From contig CAKRWX010000114.1 of the NCBI GenBank assembly GCA_934418055.1, positions 1 to 7,399 of the forward strand: 7,399 nucleotides of DNA, read 5' to 3'. The stretch comes from an uncultured Lachnospiraceae bacterium (GTDB lineage Bacteria > Bacillota > Clostridia > Lachnospirales > Lachnospiraceae). A program made the position numbers and the translations under genes. This document shows positions 1 to 6,500 of this stretch, piece by piece. Numbering within the stretch: position 1 is the stretch's first letter; each line of letters opens with the position of its first letter. A model generated the notes under the pieces. The model had not been told where the DNA came from, made no database searches, and was given only the letters and a program-made list of their open reading frames with translations.

Positions 1-334
1 CCACCTCATTTTCCACAAACAGCATACAGGTAGTATCCGGCATCTGTGGCAGATATTCCACCAGGGCATCCGCGCCGCTGCTCTTAAAAAGACCACTGTC
101 CTCGATCAGGATCAGACGACGGTCTCCAAAAAACGGCATGGTGTCCGCCAGGCTGATGATCTCCTTTAAATCCAGTCCTTTCCCCTCAAAATAGTGGAAA
201 TTCATGGTATCATCCCCCACCAGGGCATCTTTCATGCGGTTTTTATAGCTTTTCTTCAAAAATGCCTCTTCCCCGCAGATCAGATACACCGGTTTAAATT
301 CTCCTGTCTTGATGTCCTGTGCCAATACCTTCAC
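1..334 (-). CDS. holA: DNA polymerase III subunit delta, N-terminal part (cut by window edge)
   Basis: HolA is the delta subunit of the clamp-loader complex; it opens the beta sliding clamp so it can be loaded on primed DNA at the replication fork. Reading leftwards from 334, 111 codons are open, about one third of a family that is usually 330-345 residues; the rest lies outside the window. Visible family features are the N-terminal strand and degenerate nucleotide-binding loop (KPVYLICGEEAFL, residues 14-26), and the segment around residues 62-79 with MPFFGDRRLILIED, typical of the delta AAA+-like domain. The start is GTG (332-334), chosen because AAAGGTGG lies 7 bases upstream and an in-frame stop lies just beyond it. 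comEC followed by holA is a conserved Firmicutes order (as in Bacillus subtilis, where rpsT follows). Identification is by motif recognition and synteny. Confidence 0.9.
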   Translation of the reverse strand, partial: MKVLAQDIKTGEFKPVYLICGEEAFLKKSYKNRMKDALVGDDTMNFHYFEGKGLDLKEIISLADTMPFFGDRRLILIEDSGLFKSSGADALVEYLPQMPDTTCMLFVENEV

Positions 335-341
335 GCAATTT

Positions 342-349
342 CCACCTTT
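342..349 (-). promoter_or_regulatory. Ribosome binding site that fixes the holA GTG start
   Basis: On the minus strand AAAGGTGG lies 7 bases before the GTG at 332-334. An ATG a little further upstream (354-356) is out of frame, and the holA frame has a TGA at 353-355, so no longer holA product is possible. Confidence 0.75.
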
Positions 350-416
350 CTGTCATGATCCTGTTTCCGGCATCTTCTCACCCGCCGCTTAGTGCGATCT
401 TCCATTTTCACTCATT

Positions 417-445
417 TGTAACTGTTCAGTGTCTTCCCGGTTACA
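417..445. repeat. 6-bp perfect inverted repeat in the holA leader
   Basis: TGTAAC (417-422) and GTTACA (440-445) are perfect reverse complements separated by 17 bases. The repeat lies just downstream of the predicted holA transcription start, so it could be an RNA stem in the leader or an operator for a dimeric regulator. With six base pairs and a long loop the stem is weak, and chance is a real alternative. Confidence 0.35.
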
Positions 446-464
446 CGCATTTTCACTATCCATT

Positions 465-492
465 ATTATACTGGATTTTCTGGTTTTCTCAA
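465..492 (-). promoter_or_regulatory. Sigma-A promoter for holA
   Basis: On the minus strand a -35 box TTGAGA (487-492) is followed after 16 bases by a perfect -10 box TATAAT (465-470). Transcription would start near 458 and give a leader of about 120 bases before the holA GTG. The promoter sits directly behind the comEC stop codon, and no terminator hairpin is visible between comEC and holA. holA can therefore be expressed independently of the upstream operon and may also receive read-through from it. The rest of the 335-521 gap holds no convincing gene. Confidence 0.75.
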
Positions 493-521
493 GCGATTCA
501 TGAAAATATCTTACCCCACAC

Positions 522-2972
522 CTACTTTTTATAGGTACGAACCTGTACATTTCTCTTCTTTATCCCTACCAGAACCGCCCCGCAATCCCTGGTACACACC
601 CACGGAATCCCCTCTTTTTCCAGTCTTTCCAGTGTTTCCACATGGGGGTGGCCATAACGGTTTCCTTCGCCGCAGGAGATCACTGCCAATCTGGGAGAGA
701 TTTCTTTTAGAAATGGTTCTGTACTGGAATATCCGGAACCATGATGGGCGATTTTTAGAATCTGGACTGGCTTTTCCAAGGTATCTTTCTGTTCCAGCCA
801 CTGTAACTCCCCATCTGCGCTCATATCCCCGGTCAATAACATCCCAAAATCCCCATAAGACGCCTGGATCAACAGGGAATGGTTATTCCGCTCCGTCTCG
901 TCAGTTCCTGCTCCATCGTAGAGACATCGAAGGCTCAGGCCATCTACACGGATCTGATCCCCCTGTTTCATCCAGAACACCTTTGCCCCGGCATTTCGGG
1001 CTTGTTGACCTAGTTTTTCGTAAATGGGATCTTCTTTTCCACGAATAGGAAGAATCAGGTTCTGGATCTGAATGCCGCTGTCGGATTCCAGAAGGTATGA
1101 CAATCCAGAGATATGATCCTGGTCACCATGGCTGACGATGGCGTAGGAAACTTTAGAAATTCCATTGCTTTTCAGATATGGCTCCAATACCTGCTGCCCC
1201 AGCTTTTTCTGGTCAGTACTGCCGCCATCCAGAAGGATCACGCCATGGCGGGTGCGAAAGAAAATCCCATCGCCCTGACCAACATCCAGGAATGTAGTCT
1301 GCAGACCGTGAAGCGGACGTGGTGCCAAAAATAACGCACTGACTACACATATCATCACAAGGCCGATTGCCTGACCTGTTATACTGCCACTTTTCCATTT
1401 TTGTAGTCCCTCTTCCTCATCCTCCTTTTCCAGTAACAGCCATTTTACACCCAGAACCACTCCCCACAGGCACACATACGCCCCAATCTGCCACAGCTTC
1501 GGTCTCCCGATCACCCACACCGCACCCGGCAGCTTTTGAAAGCTTTCACATAAAATCCGATACAGTACCAGTACATAATGTCCCCCGCCAATAGCGACCC
1601 GGCCACACAAGAGACTGCATCCACCCACTGCCACGCAAAGGATTCCGGATATCAATACTCCGCCCATGAATGGAATGACCAGCAAATTCAAGAGCATACT
1701 GTATACTGGATACTCAAAGAAATGATATGCGATCACGGGGAAGGTCACAATCTGGATCGCCAATCCAGAAAGTACCGCATTCTCGATTCCTTTCCATAGC
1801 TTTTCCCTTCTCTGCTTTCCCTCCATTCCTTTTATTTTCACCGTATGACCCGCTCCTGTCCGTCCCCCTTTCACCCATGCCTGCAGCGCCGGCAGTACCG
1901 CCCCAATCCCTACAATCGCCCCAAACGATAACTGAAAGGATGCCTGAAACAGCAAAAGCGGGAACTTCACCAGTAAAAGCAGCGCCGCCACTGCCATGGC
2001 AGACAACAGATCATAGGTCCGTCCAAACCGGTCTGCCGTCAGTCGCAGACAGACCATCACCACCGCCCGGATCGCACTGGCAGAGTTTCCACTAAGAATC
2101 CCATAGGAAATGGTCAGAAATCCGGCCCCGATTCCCGCCTGACCGATGGACAGTCCCAGTTTCCGGAAAAATCCATACACCGCCAGACTGATCATGGAAA
2201 TATGCAGCCCGCTGACCGCCAGCAGATGGGAGATTCCATTTCTCTGGTACAGTTTTCTGGTGTCTTCTTCCAGACTGCTTTTATCTCCCAATACGACCGA
2301 CTGGAAAATCCCCAGATCCTCCTTCTCGCAGATTCTCTCCAGGATATCCGCTGCCCGATGCTTCAGAATGTAAATTCCCTGGAAATAAGGTGACACACTG
2401 CCTCCGGCCTTTCGCACTACCTCTCCATACATCTGCCCGCCATAGCCCTGGGCATGATAATACGCGGCATAATCAAACTCTCCTGGATTTCCCGGATGTC
2501 GGAGCTGCTTCAACTCCCCGATCACACAGATCCGCTCGCCAATCCCGTATTTCTCCACAACCGCCGCCTGGCTCTCTGCTTCCTCTGCCATCTCCTCTGC
2601 CTTCACATAAACCACCAGCTTCGGATACGGCTTTTCTCCCTCCAGATCCAGCCTCCAGTTCTCCTTTCCAGGCTGGATCGCTATAATTTTCCCATATACC
2701 TCTCTTTCTTCTCCTTCACAAGTTTCCATAAATTTCTCCCACATTTCCACCTGCCTCTGCTCCTGCCGCAAACGCACCACTCCAAAAAGCACAAAAAAGA
2801 GCGGCATCATCCACACAACCAGATTTCTGCCGCTCTTGTTCCACTTCATCCACAGAACCATTCCCCCGCTGCATAGAAGCACCAGGGTCAGGATCTGCCA
2901 GACCATCGGCAGCCGTAGATATACCTCTCCAAGTACGAATCCCCACGCCGCAAATAACAATGGTCTTTTCAT
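522..2972 (-). CDS. comEC: ComEC/Rec2 DNA-internalisation channel protein
   Basis: ComEC is the inner-membrane channel through which single-stranded DNA enters during natural transformation. The 816-residue protein shows the full three-part architecture. Membrane segments occupy residues 4-66. A DUF4131/OB-fold region follows (about 90-190, with the family motif NPGEFDYAAYY at 162-172). The polytopic Competence domain (about 215-515) contains HLLAVSGLHISMI at 249-261. A C-terminal metallo-beta-lactamase domain (about 557-805) carries DVGQGD at 563-568, LLDGG at 580-584, SHGDQDH at 614-620, TGD at 714-716, AHHGS at 742-746 and GHPH at 774-777. In other bacteria this last domain is the proposed nuclease that degrades the non-imported strand; its metal-binding residues are all present here, so activity is expected. 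ATG at 2972 is chosen because AAAAGGAA precedes it by a normal distance; an upstream TTG (3029) would overlap the preceding gene. The gene is the last of the four-gene operon, 25 bases after the GerMN gene. No comEA or comEB is adjacent, unlike in Bacillus. Competence of the host is not shown. Confidence 0.96.
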   Translation of the reverse strand: MKRPLLFAAWGFVLGEVYLRLPMVWQILTLVLLCSGGMVLWMKWNKSGRNLVVWMMPLFFVLFGVVRLRQEQRQVEMWEKFMETCEGEEREVYGKIIAIQPGKENWRLDLEGEKPYPKLVVYVKAEEMAEEAESQAAVVEKYGIGERICVIGELKQLRHPGNPGEFDYAAYYHAQGYGGQMYGEVVRKAGGSVSPYFQGIYILKHRAADILERICEKEDLGIFQSVVLGDKSSLEEDTRKLYQRNGISHLLAVSGLHISMISLAVYGFFRKLGLSIGQAGIGAGFLTISYGILSGNSASAIRAVVMVCLRLTADRFGRTYDLLSAMAVAALLLLVKFPLLLFQASFQLSFGAIVGIGAVLPALQAWVKGGRTGAGHTVKIKGMEGKQRREKLWKGIENAVLSGLAIQIVTFPVIAYHFFEYPVYSMLLNLLVIPFMGGVLISGILCVAVGGCSLLCGRVAIGGGHYVLVLYRILCESFQKLPGAVWVIGRPKLWQIGAYVCLWGVVLGVKWLLLEKEDEEEGLQKWKSGSITGQAIGLVMICVVSALFLAPRPLHGLQTTFLDVGQGDGIFFRTRHGVILLDGGSTDQKKLGQQVLEPYLKSNGISKVSYAIVSHGDQDHISGLSYLLESDSGIQIQNLILPIRGKEDPIYEKLGQQARNAGAKVFWMKQGDQIRVDGLSLRCLYDGAGTDETERNNHSLLIQASYGDFGMLLTGDMSADGELQWLEQKDTLEKPVQILKIAHHGSGYSSTEPFLKEISPRLAVISCGEGNRYGHPHVETLERLEKEGIPWVCTRDCGAVLVGIKKRNVQVRTYKK

Positions 2973-2980
2973 ATTCAATT

Positions 2981-2988
2981 TTCCTTTT
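2981..2988 (-). promoter_or_regulatory. Ribosome binding site that decides the comEC start
   Basis: AAAAGGAA on the minus strand places its AAGGA core 9 bases before the ATG at 2970-2972. It lies in the 25-base gap after the GerMN gene stop. The alternative in-frame TTG at 3029 has no comparable site and lies inside the upstream gene. Confidence 0.7.
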
Positions 2989-2997
2989 CTGAAACAA

Positions 2998-3921
2998 TCA
3001 CTCTCCACCGAGATCCAGATTCCGCTCAAACTGGGTATTTAACGATATCACATCCCGGAACATCACATCCGAAGAGCCATTGACCGTCAACTGCACCTTG
3101 TTCACACTGGAAATGGCACAAAGGGAATTCACGATCGAATAAATCGGAATTAACTCCTTCACTTCCAGGGAATTATTTAAAAAGTTCGAATCAAAGTTTA
3201 CATAACATACATTTTCACTGACAGAAACATTTAACAGCTTCACATCAGACGGAAGTGTCGGATAATCACCTTCCACCTCCGGACCTTTCAGCAGTTCCTC
3301 TACTACCAGTTTCTCCAAAGACGTATTCATGCTGTGAACCACTTCCCGATCCTCTTCTACCAGCTTTTCGCCAGTCTCGTCAGCAAAATACAAGGTGATC
3401 TGGATCTTTTCAAAGGTATTCACATCGCTGATACTTTCAATAAAATCCGTGTCTGCCAGTAATCCCACCGGTTTTCCCGTCAGATCCAGTAACGGCTGGT
3501 CCGCCACATAAATACTGATATAATCGACGCCCTCAAGCTGGGTCATGGTCTTGGTCAGCGCCGCCCGGCATAGGATCTCCCTGGTGGCGTCCATATTGAC
3601 CCGGCTGTAACCGCCGTCAAAATACAGATACAGGATCCGCTCCTCCAGCCGATAGCCACGATATCCTACCTTATCAGATAATGCCGCCTGACTGTCCACA
3701 TCATTCGGAACCTTCAAAAACTGCTCCATCAGCTCCTGGATCAGCAGTTCCGTGTCTGTTGTCTCCGTATGATATTCATAAGGAGCCAGCCTGGTCACAG
3801 AAGTATTCAAATAATAAATCTTATAAGCCTCTCCGGCCACTGCTTCCGTTTTCTTTTCCCCGCACCCGGCAAGAGCCAGGACTGTCAGAAGAAGCAGCAG
3901 TCTGTATACATAGTTTTTCAT
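2998..3921 (-). CDS. GerMN-domain lipoprotein (GerM-like)
   Basis: This is a predicted lipoprotein of 307 residues anchored to the outer face of the cytoplasmic membrane. Residues 1-19 form a lipoprotein signal peptide (positive MKNYVYR, then a leucine-rich core) ending in the lipobox LAGC, with Cys20 as the lipidation site. Two GerMN-type repeats follow. The first (about 33-145) includes ILYLYFDGGYSRVN near 96-109. The second, more canonical one (about 173-285) includes LVVEELLKGP at 205-214 and the strand VCYVNFDSNFLNN at 238-250. Tandem GerMN domains occur in Bacillus GerM, a spore-germination and sporulation envelope protein, and a GerMN domain occurs in actinobacterial LpqB. The gene starts 10 bases after the sensor-kinase stop, and AGGAGG overlaps that stop codon, so the two are probably translated together. 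I infer an envelope role, either in sporulation or as an accessory to the kinase; the sequence does not decide between them. Confidence 0.88.
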   Translation of the reverse strand: MKNYVYRLLLLLTVLALAGCGEKKTEAVAGEAYKIYYLNTSVTRLAPYEYHTETTDTELLIQELMEQFLKVPNDVDSQAALSDKVGYRGYRLEERILYLYFDGGYSRVNMDATREILCRAALTKTMTQLEGVDYISIYVADQPLLDLTGKPVGLLADTDFIESISDVNTFEKIQITLYFADETGEKLVEEDREVVHSMNTSLEKLVVEELLKGPEVEGDYPTLPSDVKLLNVSVSENVCYVNFDSNFLNNSLEVKELIPIYSIVNSLCAISSVNKVQLTVNGSSDVMFRDVISLNTQFERNLDLGGE

Positions 3922-3927
3922 TCTGCT

Positions 3928-3933
3928 CCTCCT
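3928..3933 (-). promoter_or_regulatory. Ribosome binding site overlapping the kinase stop codon
   Basis: AGGAGG (3928-3933) is a perfect Shine-Dalgarno core 6 bases before the GerMN gene ATG. Its first two bases are the last two of the kinase TAG stop (3932-3934). Ribosomes finishing the kinase are thus delivered directly onto this start, which favours linked production of the two envelope proteins. Confidence 0.8.
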
Positions 3934-5362
3934 AAGAAATATAATTTAACGGGATCCGCACCGTAAAGGTAGATCCTTCACCTTCTTTACTGGAAAGACG
4001 GATAGCGCCGTGATGCATCAGGATCACATTTCTGGTAATGGACAGGCCCAGGCCCGTACCGCCGGTCTCTCTTGATCTGGCCTTATCTACCCGGTAAAAA
4101 CGTTCAAAGACATGCTCCTGATACTCCTCCGGAATGCCAATCCCGGAATCCGCCACTTTAATATAGAAGAACTTGTGATCTGCATCCAGAGTCACCCGCA
4201 CCCAGCCATTCTCAATGTTGTATTTTACTGCGTTTTCCACCAGGTTATTGATCGCCAGGGACAGCTTCACCTCGTCCACATCCGCCGTCACTTCCCGGAT
4301 ACTTTCATAGATCAGCTCTACATTCCGTTTCTTGGCAATGGGCCGCAGCCGCTTTAAGATCTGCTGCACCAGGGCATTGATGTCTACCTGGGCGATATTT
4401 AGTTCTGCTGCCGCCTTGTCCATCTTCACCAGCGACAACAGATCATCAATGATCTTGCTCTCCCGGTCGATCTCATCGGAAATATCCGTCATAAACTCCC
4501 GGTACAGTTCCACCGGAACCTCCTCCATGCTCATCAGAGAATCTGCCAGAACCCGGATAGACGTGATCGGCGTCTTTAACTCATGAGACACATTGGACAC
4601 AAATTCTTCTCTGGACTGATCCACGGTCCGCAGCTTGGTGATGGTGCTCTGGACCGCCTGGGAAATGTTCCATGTTTCTTTGTAGGTATTCTCCGAAATA
4701 CTCTCGTCCAGATTGCCGTCCGCTACCTTATTTAACATCTCCTGCAGCCGTCCAAATGGCTTCATCAGAACAACGACGAACAAAATAGAGCACAGAATCA
4801 ATACTCCAATGATCATCAGCCCGTAGAAAGACATCTTCTCCGCCACCTTCGATACATTGGATACAATATTCTCTGTGGACACAGTCATCAACAGCACGCC
4901 GATGACATTCTTCTCATCCTCACTGTCGCAGATCTGCGCCGTTGTGACCACATAGTGCTTGTCAGCCTCATGAAACGCCACATTTTCTCCACGGAAGCAT
5001 TTTACGATCGGTTCGGACACATTGATCCTCCCATCGGCCAGCCCAAACGTATCCTTCACGATCCGGAAATTCTGATCTACCACCACGATTCGTCCATTGA
5101 AAATGTCCGCGATAGTATCCAGTTCTTTATCGATCAGCGGGTCATGAGTTTCTTTTAACAGATACCCGGCTCTGGTCAGCCGGTCTCCTGTGATCAGGCA
5201 CTGGTTCTGCACCTCGATCATCCGTCCATCGATCTGTGTCTGACTGAAGGACTGGTTCATAAATTTGCTCTGGATAAATACCGGCAAAAAACCAATGATC
5301 AGAAACAGCAGAAACAACGGTATTTTCATACTGAAAATATGATTCAGCTTTATCCGTTTCAT
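3932..5362 (-). CDS. Membrane sensor histidine kinase (PhoR/WalK type)
   Basis: This is a complete 476-residue two-component sensor kinase. One membrane segment (about 13-31), an extracytoplasmic sensor domain of about 145 residues (33-178, possibly Cache or PAS-like) and a second membrane segment (about 179-200) are followed by a HAMP linker (about 200-252) opening with KPFGRLQEML. The HisKA domain has SHELKTP at 259-265 with phospho-acceptor His260; the ExxT pattern (Glu261-Thr264) is typical of kinases that also dephosphorylate their partner. The ATPase domain has an N box INNLVENAVKY (371-381), G1 DSGIGIP (405-411), F box FERFYRVD (419-426) and G2 GGTGLGL (434-440), so it should be active. 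The ATG overlaps the stop of the preceding DegV gene as ATGA, with AAGGTGAT upstream. No response regulator gene is adjacent, so its partner is unknown. The signal sensed cannot be read from the sequence; an envelope-related role is plausible given the coupled lipoprotein. Confidence 0.95.
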   Translation of the reverse strand: MKRIKLNHIFSMKIPLFLLFLIIGFLPVFIQSKFMNQSFSQTQIDGRMIEVQNQCLITGDRLTRAGYLLKETHDPLIDKELDTIADIFNGRIVVVDQNFRIVKDTFGLADGRINVSEPIVKCFRGENVAFHEADKHYVVTTAQICDSEDEKNVIGVLLMTVSTENIVSNVSKVAEKMSFYGLMIIGVLILCSILFVVVLMKPFGRLQEMLNKVADGNLDESISENTYKETWNISQAVQSTITKLRTVDQSREEFVSNVSHELKTPITSIRVLADSLMSMEEVPVELYREFMTDISDEIDRESKIIDDLLSLVKMDKAAAELNIAQVDINALVQQILKRLRPIAKKRNVELIYESIREVTADVDEVKLSLAINNLVENAVKYNIENGWVRVTLDADHKFFYIKVADSGIGIPEEYQEHVFERFYRVDKARSRETGGTGLGLSITRNVILMHHGAIRLSSKEGEGSTFTVRIPLNYIS

Positions 5363-6222
5363 TCGATCACCTTAGAGCAGGCCACTGCTAACGAACCAGG
5401 TCCGATATGGCAGCTGACACTTAAAGACAACGGCGCGATCACGATCTCGCCGGTCGCCGGGAACAGTTCCCGCAGTTCCTTTGCAAATTCGTCTGCCTCC
5501 TCCTGGTTATCCGTATGCGCCACCTCCAGATGGACATTCTTACCTGTCCGGTCACCGAAGCGCTCCTCTAAATCCTTCGTGATCGCCGCCACCATCATAC
5601 TCTTAGCCTGTTTCATGGTTCTTGCCTTGGCAAATGCATCCAGCTTCTCTCCCTGGACGGTCAGAACCGGTTTCAGACGAAGTAAAGTACCAAGCGCCGC
5701 TGCCGCCGGAGTGATACGTCCGCCTTTTTTCAGATACTTTAAAGTGTCCAGCGTAATGTAAATGCTGGAATCAAATTTTACAGCCTCCAGCTTCTCCTTG
5801 ATCTCCGCTGCACACATACCTTTCGCTGCCAGCTCTTTCGCATCCAAGGCCGACTGGCGCTGGGTCACGGAGATTCGCTGGTTATTGACAACTTCTACCT
5901 TTCCGTCATAATCCTCTGCCAGCATCATGGCAGTCTGACATGATCCACTCAAACCACTGGACATAGGGATATGAACGATCTCATCGTATTCTTCCAATAC
6001 CTCATCCCAAAGAGCCATGATGGACTCCGGAGATGGCTGCGAAGTAGAAATATCGCTTCCCTCACCAAGCTTTGCGTAAAACTCCTGCTGTGTCAGGGTA
6101 ATATCCTCTAAATACTCCTCGCCATTGATCATAAATGGCATCGGCACAATCCGGATTCCAAGCTGTTTTCCTTCCTCCTGGGTAATTCCGCTGTTACTGT
6201 CTGTAATGATCGCTACTTTCAT
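5359..6222 (-). CDS. DegV-family fatty-acid-binding protein (FakB-like)
   Basis: DegV/FakB proteins are soluble cytoplasmic proteins that bind a long-chain fatty acid. In characterised systems they present it to the kinase FakA, which makes acyl-phosphate for phospholipid synthesis. The 287-residue product has the normal family length and motifs: AIITDSNSGI at the N-terminus (4-13), TSQPSP (60-65) and SSGLSGS (88-94) which line the carboxylate pocket, DTLKYLKKGGRI (159-170), and HIGPGSLAVA (272-281) near the C-terminus. The start at 6222 is preceded by AAGGAG with a 6-base spacer. It is the first gene of the operon and overlaps the sensor kinase start by 4 bases. No FakA or DAK-type kinase gene is in the window, and many DegV paralogues have no known partner, so the lipid ligand and pathway are inferred only from the family. 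Confidence 0.93.
   Translation of the reverse strand: MKVAIITDSNSGITQEEGKQLGIRIVPMPFMINGEEYLEDITLTQQEFYAKLGEGSDISTSQPSPESIMALWDEVLEEYDEIVHIPMSSGLSGSCQTAMMLAEDYDGKVEVVNNQRISVTQRQSALDAKELAAKGMCAAEIKEKLEAVKFDSSIYITLDTLKYLKKGGRITPAAAALGTLLRLKPVLTVQGEKLDAFAKARTMKQAKSMMVAAITKDLEERFGDRTGKNVHLEVAHTDNQEEADEFAKELRELFPATGEIVIAPLSLSVSCHIGPGSLAVACSKVIE
5366..5373 (-). promoter_or_regulatory. Kinase ribosome binding site inside the DegV gene
   Basis: AAGGTGAT matches the 3' part of the consensus AAGGAGGTGAT and lies within the last codons of the DegV gene, with its AGGTG core 5 bases before the kinase ATG. Together with the ATGA overlap it indicates translational coupling of the two genes, and it supports this start over an internal Met12, which has no such site. 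Confidence 0.7.
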
Positions 6223-6329
6223 ACTTCTCTCCTTCTATTCTATGCCCGCTTCCGGTCAGCGCACAAATACACCAACCAGCCGAACCATTATTCCAATTTT
6301 ACCTGCGCCTTATGGCGTGGTGTACACTT

Positions 6330-6359
6330 ATTCTACCTTATTTTTCTAGGAAATTCTAC
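6330..6359. repeat. Direct repeat of ATTCTAC in the divergent intergenic region
   Basis: ATTCTAC occurs at 6330-6336 and 6353-6359, 23 bases apart, straddling the candidate -10 box of the DegV operon. Placement near a promoter makes a regulator-binding role possible, but seven-base copies in AT-rich sequence may arise by chance. An 8-base palindrome GTGTACAC (6320-6327) lies just beside the first copy. Nothing else recognisable was found in 6223-6425. Confidence 0.25.
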
Positions 6360-6371
6360 TCATTTTTCCAA
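6343..6371 (-). promoter_or_regulatory. Candidate promoter for the DegV-kinase-GerMN-comEC operon
   Basis: On the minus strand TTGGAA (6366-6371) and TAGAAA (6343-6348) are separated by 17 bases, each matching four of six consensus positions. This is the best pair I found upstream of the DegV gene but it is not strong; it would give a leader of about 115 bases. An operon of this size reading divergently from 6222 needs a promoter in this 278-base region, which is the main support. Confidence 0.35.
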
Positions 6372-6425
6372 AAGACTTGTTATCACTGTTTTGCCGGCAG
6401 GTTTGCGAAAATATTCTGCCAGCAG

Positions 6426-6454
6426 TGGACGAATTTTCCTCCATGGCGTATAAT
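6426..6454 (+). promoter_or_regulatory. Sigma-A promoter for the zinc-ribbon gene
   Basis: TGGACG (6426-6431, four of six -35 positions) is followed after 17 bases by a perfect -10 box TATAAT (6449-6454), placing the start near 6461 and a leader of about 40 bases. A second perfect TATAAT at 6461-6466 is 12 bases further on but has only a poor -35 partner, so it is either a secondary start or part of the AT-rich initial transcribed region. Confidence 0.7.
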
Positions 6455-6486
6455 AGATGTTATAATTATGGAATCAATCTTAGAAA

Positions 6487-6492
6487 AAGGAG
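6487..6492 (+). promoter_or_regulatory. Ribosome binding site that decides the zinc-ribbon gene start
   Basis: AAGGAG sits 8 bases before the ATG at 6501-6503. The same frame is open back to an ATG at 6312, but that codon lies upstream of the promoter, so the shorter product is the real one. Confidence 0.8.
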
Positions 6493-6500
6493 TATTCGTC

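Noticed and set aside
389..415. Eight-residue minus-strand leader peptide (MSENGRSH) before holA
   Set aside because: It has no ribosome binding site and no run of regulatory codons, so an attenuation peptide is not supported.
500..1048. 182-codon plus-strand open frame antisense to comEC
   Set aside because: It lies entirely opposite the clearly identified comEC nuclease domain, its product is rich in Pro, Arg and Ser with no domain, and no ribosome binding site precedes it.
1727..2876. Several plus-strand open frames of 63-140 codons opposite comEC
   Set aside because: They overlap each other and the conserved comEC frame, give low-complexity Pro/Ser/His-rich products, and lack ribosome binding sites; they are shadows of the minus-strand gene.
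2973..3029. Upstream in-frame TTG start that would add 19 residues to ComEC
   Set aside because: It would overlap the end of the GerMN gene, uses a rare start codon without a Shine-Dalgarno site, and the ATG at 2972 has a proper one and begins with the expected membrane segment.
6303..6320. Possible hairpin with CGCC-TTAT-GGCG core in the divergent region
   Set aside because: Only four Watson-Crick pairs are continuous, with wobble pairs outside and no T-run, so neither a terminator nor a riboswitch is supported.
6312..6500. 63-residue N-terminal extension of the zinc-ribbon protein
   Set aside because: The extension covers the -35 and -10 boxes and the ribosome binding site of the gene, and its translated sequence looks like random intergenic DNA.
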